Shown here piece by piece: positions 63,935 through 64,000 of a DNA stretch of 64,000 bases. The notes under the pieces were generated by a model. It did not search any database and was not told the DNA's origin. It worked only from the letters and a program-made list of their open reading frames with translations. The stretch spans positions 6,858,279 to 6,922,278 of the forward strand of contig OZ020622.1 in assembly GCA_963971575.1 (NCBI GenBank), written 5' to 3'. The stretch comes from Liopterus haemorrhoidalis. Its lineage: Eukaryota > Arthropoda > Insecta > Coleoptera > Dytiscidae. Numbering within the stretch: the first letter of the stretch is position 1; each line of letters begins with the position of its first letter. Position numbers and translations under genes: made by a program.

Positions 63935-64000
63935 AAAAATTTATGTGAAGTGTGAATTTTCACACATTGCAGGGTTTCGCAGGTATATAATAAGTGAAGA
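63935..64000 (-). mobile_element. Terminus of a further DINE-like copy, cut by the window edge
   Basis: TATGTGAAGTGTGAATTTTC, ACACATTGCAGGGTTTCGCA, GGTATATA matches the terminal region of copy 5 (55795 on), almost exactly. The copy presumably continues beyond 64000. Confidence 0.7.

Overview
The window looks like a block of repeat-rich, AT-rich arthropod (most likely insect) genomic DNA. I can support no host protein-coding gene, rRNA or functional tRNA in the 64 kb. Every coding trace that I can recognise belongs to a transposable element: Tc1/mariner transposases of several lineages, non-LTR reverse transcriptases, a PIF/Harbinger transposase fragment, a pogo/Tigger helix-turn-helix, and an unrecognised TE-borne family. 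All are broken by stops, frameshifts, internal deletions or nested insertions. Elements with perfect or near-perfect termini and target duplications suggest some quite recent activity.

Layout. 0.6-9.4 kb: a fragment of the unrecognised family, a hAT-type element carrying a 39/40-bp alternating minisatellite that itself holds a tRNA-derived SINE, a hAT-like element with CATCGATG clusters at both ends, and non-LTR RT pieces, one of them split by a PIF/Harbinger MITE. 9.4-15 kb: a copy of a CTGT-microsatellite (DINE-1/mini-me-like) repeat, a solo LTR with 5-bp target duplication, and an old mariner with a young DD41D mariner inserted in it. 15.8-21.2 kb: MITEs, a second CTGT family, another fragment of the unrecognised family, a 25-bp perfect hairpin, a TA-flanked non-autonomous element, and the second DINE-like copy. 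23-30 kb: a non-LTR RT, a MITE, a Harbinger fragment, a chimeric RTE-type tail and an LTR-like repeat. 31-39 kb: a pogo fragment, a SINE, a non-LTR copy with 12-bp target duplication split by a pogo-like MITE, another RT, and an RNase H fragment split by a 710-bp insertion. 39-50 kb: a CACTG-ended element carrying the unrecognised ORF, a Tc1-in-mariner nest, a mariner-in-retrotransposon nest, the second DD41D mariner and a non-LTR copy with 15-bp target duplication. 50-64 kb: a large inverted-repeat element, four more substantial DINE-like copies (one between 182-bp identical direct repeats), a DD34D mariner and a junction of two mariner remnants.

The most unusual signal is in the DINE-like family. 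Four full copies carry, at the same internal position and in the same orientation, a tRNA-like segment with recognisable A-box and B-box. The segment differs in sequence and A-to-B spacing from copy to copy, while the flanks stay alignable. A second lead links the unrecognised ORF family to a transposon with CACTGGTCAACAAA ends. A third is paired sequence change in the variable-arm-like hairpin of two SINE copies. All family assignments were made by eye from motifs; no database search was run.
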